Of a DNA stretch of 64,000 bases, positions 59,118 to 64,000 are shown one piece after another. Position 1 is the stretch's first letter. Every line of letters begins with the position of its first letter. The DNA is from Adiantum capillus-veneris. Taxonomy: Eukaryota > Streptophyta > Polypodiopsida > Polypodiales > Pteridaceae. A program made the translations under genes and the position numbers. The stretch is from contig CM043944.1 of NCBI GenBank assembly GCA_014529385.2, positions 82,328,384 to 82,392,383 on the forward strand, read 5' to 3'. The notes below the pieces were generated by a model. That model was not told where the DNA came from. It saw only the letters and a list, made by a program, of their open reading frames with translations, and made no database searches.

Positions 59118-59268
59118 GCAACTAGCCTAAACTAGTAAGATCAAAGATGACGATGGTGTGTAACTCACCACTCTACGCTTGCTGTCGTGGAGGATTCCTC
59201 GCCGCGAAGAACAAGGAGCCACCGCTGCATCATGCTCAACCGTTTCGCCGTCGCCGTGCTATTGTCAC

Positions 59269-59270
<2 letters not shown>

Positions 59271-59344
<74 letters not shown>
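59271..59344 (+). repeat. (CT)n tract
   Basis: About 74 bp, followed by ACACAC and a GAAGAAGAAG run. Confidence 0.97.
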
Positions 59345-59347
<3 letters not shown>

Positions 59348-59639
59348 GCATACACACACACACACAAGGAGAAGAAGAAGAAGAAGATGGAGATGGAGCA
59401 AGAACACTCTTCAATTGCACAAATGAGAGAATGAGTGAATTTTAGGTTTAGTTGACTTTTATATGAGCTCGCTCCATTCACACTTGGGCGCCCATGCTTA
59501 TCCAACTAATCCCTTGAATGTTCCAGTTAGAGTGCGCCTCTCATCGGCGATCACTCTTACCCTTTTCCTATTGGACCGATAAGCCCGGTACTTGACTCTA
59601 CCAAATAATAATACAGCGTCTACTGTAGGTGATACTAAT

Positions 59640-62244
59640 GTGCGTGAGGGTTAACATGCCCCCCTTCCTAATGTAGATTCCATCCTTGATAGGACGGGGT
59701 TTGAAGGGTTTATGGAGTGGCATGAGGATAAAGGTGGCTTCATCTAGGGTGAGGAGAGTGTATTTGAGGGTGATGGAGTGGAGTAAGGAGGCGAGGTAAT
59801 TATGAGATGGTCGGGTGATGGGTTGGTATGTGGAGAGATCATTGAGTTATCTTAGGGTTTCTAGTTCATACCATTCCTGTGATAGGATGGTAAGGCCTAG
59901 GTTTTTATCCACCGGTTTAATGACTATTGTATTGTCCGTTGAAAGGGTTTTAAGGGCACGCTTGACAAATCTGGGAAATTTTGAGTGGGCAGTTTTGTAG
60001 TGTATAAGTGTATCTTTTAAATTTATGAGGTTAAGGGATGTGATCCCCTCTAGTGTAGGATCTAAAGAGGGGGGTATCCAAGAGGGGTTAGGGGTTTTGT
60101 AAGGGGGTGGTTTGTTGGACGTAGAAGATTGAAAAAACATTTTGAGTTGTAAACTCCTTGCCAAGGAGTCGTGGGCTTTGATACTGAGTTCCACCGGGGG
60201 TTTGGGGGAGGGGGGATGTATTTAAGCCCTAGGTCTAAGCATTTATTTTCCTCCTTAGAGAGGGAACGGGAGGTGAGATTATGCACAAAGTTAGTACAAA
60301 GGTTATTGACCAAGGTAGATGAAGGGAGCTTACCAAAAATTATGAGTTCGAAGGCATGTGGATTTAAGAGTGGAAGCCAAAATTTATGTCTCTTCCTTCC
60401 TCTATTTGTGGGATGTTTCTTGACAGGGATGGAGGGGGCTCCATTGAAAAAGGATAAAGTAGAAGGTGGTGAGGTAGAAACAGAAGGGATAGAGTGTTGA
60501 TTGTTTATCCAAAGGTAATGGAGGAGGGGGGCATTGCTAAAAAGCTAAAAAGCAAGTGTATCCAAGATGTTGGACAAGAATGCCCTAATCCCTCCTCCCT
60601 TTTCCTTTTCCCGCATCATTGTAGGCACGCTTGAGGTTGTTGTCGTCATGGCAATTGGTGTTGTTATTGTTGTTGTTGTCGTCGCGATTGGTGTAGCAGT
60701 GGTGATTGGTGTAGTCGTCTTCGTTGTCTTCTTGAGGACGATTATTGTGGTTGGAAGGTTTGGTTAGTTTGTTGTAGGGGAATGGCTTGGGTTTTGTTTT
60801 AGGATTGTAGGCCACAGGATATTTGGTTTGAAGAGGTTATGAATGCAATTGAGGGGGATTTTGGGTTTGTCATAGGCTCATTAGGAGGGGAGTAAAGGAA
60901 GGGTTTTTTGGAGGGCGGGGAATGGGAAGGAGAGTGGGGTGGTTCGTGTTTTCTTAAGAGAGTTGAGATTGTGTGGGTCTTGGAGGTTTTGATATAGGTT
61001 TTGGTGGGGGATGAGGGAGGGTGTGTAAGGTGGGAGGATGACAAGAGAGAGGTTCTAGGGGGATGAAACGGAGCTTTGGCCGGCGATGCATGGTTTTTTG
61101 GTGACTTGGTGAGAGGGGTGTTAGTGGTGAAGGGTGAGGAGATAGAGGGTTTCATGAGAGGGAGTGATTGGAAATGTTTGCGAACTTCTAGTTCTATGAG
61201 CTCTTTGATGGTTTGCTCCTTAGGGAGGTGGGTGATAGATTCTTTCATGGTGGAGATGGTACGCTTTCTAGATTTGAAAGCTTCTTCTTCTTTGGTGGAG
61301 GCCAAATGGGAGTTTACTATAAGGGATTGCATTTGAGAGAGGAAGAGTTGGACAGGGGTATCTTTCCATTTGGTTAGGTATTGGAGCCAATCACTCACGG
61401 CTAAAAGGGGTAATGTAATAGAAGAGATCTTGTTGACGAGGTCAGTGAGGCGGCTTTCTACTTCAAGGTGTTAGTTATCAACTATATTTTGGAGGTTTTG
61501 AACAAGGCATTTTTGTGCTTGGATGAGGGCAAGGGTGCAATCTAGTTGATATTGGATTGTGAGGGCGGTGAATTTGGTGTTAAGTAGGGCTTGAGCTTGG
61601 GTATCCTCTAGTTACGAAGAGGGGGTTTCATGTTAAGGCTATTGGGGTTGGCATTGTTCTTGTGTAGTTCCATTAGGTGTGTGGTGTAGGAAGAGGCTTT
61701 GGCTAGATTTTTGTGTAGCTTGGTAAACTCTAGAAAGGAGAGACTAATGATATCATCGAACTCCTTGGGTTTTGAAGGAGAGGGTTTGGGTAAGGGGGGG
61801 GGGGGGTTTGGAGCTCCTCGGATGATGAAGGTTGGTAGAGGGGGGATTCAAAGTATTAGGTGAAGAGGGTGTGGTTTTGATGGTGGAGAGGGTGATTTGA
61901 AGTTTGGATTGCGTCTTCTTTGGGGGGTTTGAGTATGGTGGGAAGGACTCCATGCCGGGGTTTGGGTCAAGTCGAACAGGTGAATCTTCTAGCCTAAGTT
62001 TGGCTTGGTGAGGTTTGGGGGAGAAGTCGAAGGATTCCTCTAAAAGTTGCTCGAATTCGTCATCCATAATTTTGTAAGGGTTGAGCGTGAGGTGGCCTAG
62101 TGATAGCTTATTCTCCATGAAGCATTTGTTGTTATTAGGTGGTTCATTGACCGGTGGGACATTTACATTTATCGGGGTAGAGGGGTCGTCGAGGTTTGGT
62201 GTAATCTCGTGTGTATCTGTGTTTTTGTTGTGATGTGTATCCAT
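59640..62244 (-). pseudogene. Probable Penelope-like retroelement, N-terminal part
   Basis: Minus strand. 62244-61753 (DEFEQLLEESFDFSPKPHQ, Pro/Ser-rich) and 61398-60799 (TKEEEAFKSRKRTISTMKES, Ser/Pro-rich) look like a disordered N-terminal region. 60313-60062 has NLTSRSLSKEENKCLDLGLKY, the N-S-R-L-S..E...L.LGL pattern of Penelope-type reverse transcriptases. 60194-59847 has LSTDNTIVIKPVDKNLGLTIL, the IKP.DKN.G motif at the RT entry, and 59846-59660 continues LNDLSTYQPITRP and PFKPRPIKDGIY. Palm catalytic motifs and any GIY-YIG nuclease are absent: the sequence stops resembling the element near 59640. Frameshifts are present, for example at the G-run at 61797-61806. Another RT class sharing the IKP.DKN motif cannot be excluded. 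Confidence 0.55.
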
Positions 62245-62680
62245 GATGGGATTTCCGGGAGTGTCGACGGTTTGAAGTTGTGGCGTGTGTTGGAGGGTTA
62301 ATCTTGCCCTGGGGAGATTATCTTAATCAGAGGGTAGGGGGTAAAGGAGCCTCTTTTATAATAAAAAAATCTAAAACCGATCGTTGTCGAAGGTGAAGAG
62401 GCTGCAATGTCGCAGGTGACGTGTCCTGTAGGAGGGTGATGAGGGTGCGAGCAGTAGTTTGTATCCCGTCTGGAGGTCTGCTGCTGTGCTAGGTAAGTTT
62501 GTGTCATGCTGTTGTGCTAGGTAAGGACTCGTACTGAGCTGCACGAGGTATGACCATCTGGAGGCCGACGTCTTGTGTTGAAGAAGGCGAGACTTTTTGT
62601 TAGTGACGATATGAGGAGGGTGATAAACAATGCATTAAACCGAGGTGGGGATGGTGAACCCCAGCAAGTTAGGACGTCTT
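62245..62680. other. Possible leader of the Penelope-like element
   Basis: No frame. I looked for a hammerhead core (CTGATGA with GAAA) as found in Penelope-like repeats and saw none. Confidence 0.3.
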
Positions 62681-63083
62681 GCTTGGAAGCTTGAAAGCTT
62701 GAAATCCTGAAAGCCTAAACGCTGCGAGTAGGAGGTTGTAGACTTGCACATCTTGAAAGCCTTCGTTGTAGTGGTGAAGAGTGTGTTGCAGAGCGTGTTG
62801 CAGAGCAAGGGGTCGAGGGGATTAACCCATGTAGCAAATAGCGCTGGTGGAAACCAGAGAGGTCGCCATGCAGTTATTTCATGTTGCTTGGAAGCTTGAA
62901 AGCCTCAAAGCTGTGAGTAGGAGGTTATAGTGTTGACAGCTTGAAATCCTTCGGGTTGATGAAGCTCTTGGGGTTGATGAAGTTCGTGTTGCAGCGGTGT
63001 GTTGCAGAGTAAGGGGTCAAGGGGATTAACCCGTGAAGCAGTTAGAACTGGCAGAAACCAGAGATGTCACCATGCAGTCAGAG
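62681..63083 (+). repeat. Tandem duplication, about 205-bp unit
   Basis: Units 62681-62885 and 62886-63083, both starting GCTTGGAAGCTTGAAAGC and containing GCAGAG.AAGGGGTC.AGGG and GATTAACCC.TG.AGCA. Confidence 0.8.
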
Positions 63084-63705
63084 CGTGAATTCACTAAAGG
63101 CCTGTGCTAAGAAGAAGAATTTAACCCAAGGTAGTAGGATACATGCTAATATTTGTGCTAGTGAAGAGCAAACTTAGAGTAGCCAGGGTAGTTGGCGGTA
63201 GCGCAGATCTGGCAGAGCAAAGCGAGAAGGTTATGAGACTGTGTAGGGGAGAAGGTGTGAAGTGTAGAAGGTTGGATAGAGATTGGAGAGCTAATCTGTA
63301 AGGTGACGAGAAGAAGGCGATTGGCAAGCTATTCTGTAAGGTGACGAGTAGAAGGCGGAGAGGCAGGTTAACGAGAAGACTCGTACGGTAAGAAATCCAT
63401 GTAACGATCGATTCGTGGGTGTCAAATTGTGGACAAAGAATGGTACACAGGAGAAATCGAGACTGCAGGGATGGTGATTCCAATAACTTAAAGGGGTGGT
63501 AATTCCAATAAGTTAAAGGGACGTACTTACCCGTTAAGTGAAGTAAAGAGTCTCTTAAGGTTTTTGAATGCAAGGGTCAGCCTTGAGTACTTGGGACAGA
63601 GTTACGACACTTAAGGGATATTAAAGTTTAGAAAAAATCAAGACTAAGCGCACGGAAGGTAATATCCAAGTTAACCGAGAAGTTGTAGAGAGGGAGCACT
63701 TCGAA
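63084..63705. other. Unassigned sequence
   Basis: Internal near-repeats (GGCGATTGGCAAGCTATTCTG and GGCGGAGAGGCAGGTTAACG; GGTGGTAATTCCAATAA) but no supported gene; a 150-codon minus-strand frame at 63121-63573 is Leu/Ser-rich low-complexity and not called. Confidence 0.35.
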
Positions 63706-63877
63706 GGCGACACAAAGGGAAGTTAACTACTAGGATTATCAGAGCGGGATTTTTTCAAGGATGAAGGGCAAGGGTAACCGATTAAAAGGCGGCACAAAAG
63801 AAAGCTAATTGTTAGGATTATCCGAGTGAAATTTTCTCAAGGGTGAAGGGCAAGGGTAAGGGTAATCCATTAAAAGG
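63706..63877 (+). repeat. Tandem duplication, about 83-bp unit
   Basis: Units 63706-63788 and 63789-63877 share GGATTATC.GAG, TTCAAGG.TGAAGGGCAAGG and ATTAAAAGGC. Confidence 0.75.
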
Positions 63878-64000
63878 CTAAGAGGAAAACAATGGAAACG
63901 GTTTCGGGAAGAGGCATAAGTGCACAGCGCTTTTATTTTCAAAAAAAACTTAATTCATAACGATATTTAAGCGTGCGAAGCACTATGTTCTGGAGCGAAA

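Noticed and set aside
63121-63573. 150-codon minus-strand frame as a gene
   Set aside because: Leu/Ser/Thr-rich low-complexity translation over locally repeated DNA, no homologous copy and no context.
62245-63700. Hammerhead ribozyme beside the Penelope-like element
   Set aside because: No CTGATGA core with a matching GAAA and stems was found on either strand by eye.

Overview
This 64-kb window looks like repeat-rich intergenic chromatin from a land plant with a large genome, most likely a fern. The evidence is spliceosomal GT-AG introns, Copia elements primed by initiator-methionine tRNA, a CACTA element, an L1-type LINE, (CT)n tracts up to about 170 bp, and decayed PLS-type pentatricopeptide (PPR) repeats whose wording (LKACG, IHDDIVSQGLL, LGTALVDMYAK) I associate with fern PPR families. 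The fern assignment is inference. I find no convincing intact host gene. Almost everything is nested mobile DNA.

The most interesting content is a TIR DNA element present twice, with two convergent gene blocks. Copy 1 fills 1-8700, with its far end outside the window. Copy 2 is complete at 25002-37848. The conserved order is gene A, gene B, a hairpin zone, a histone H3-like gene, and a four-exon transposase-like gene. A and B read inward from one end; the H3-like and transposase-like genes read inward from the other. The copy-1 H3 gene is open for 298 codons. It keeps the extreme H3 N-terminus (ARTKQTA), then has about 200 residues of Arg/Lys/Ser/Glu/Pro-rich sequence, then a clear H3 histone fold. 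Copy 2 keeps the same start and the same C-terminal signature in decayed form. I know of no described transposon family with this gene set, but I could not search.

Layout. 1-8700: H3 element copy 1, inserted in a LINE. 8701-19300: L1-like LINE on the minus strand, interrupted by Copia-1 (9381-14874; LTRs identical by eye). 19301-24721: fragment of a second LINE, PPR pseudogenes, long microsatellites and a tRNA-like SINE head. 24722-54618: one old Copia element (Copia-A) split by two insertions. H3 element copy 2 (25002-37848) lies in its 3' LTR and itself carries Copia-B (32320-35820). A CACTA element (38502-51278) lies in its pol region and itself carries Copia-C (44970-50112, a single long gag-pol frame). 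54619-64000: microsatellites, PPR remnants, two unassigned coding-like stretches, a probable Penelope-like element and tandem repeats.

The nesting gives a relative chronology. By eye, Copia-A LTRs differ at about 12 of 332 positions, Copia-B at about 4 plus a (GA)n indel, Copia-C at 1 of 227 and Copia-1 at none of 192. The intact Copia-A 5' LTR is an exact empty site for H3 element copy 2, which fixes its ends at the base level.
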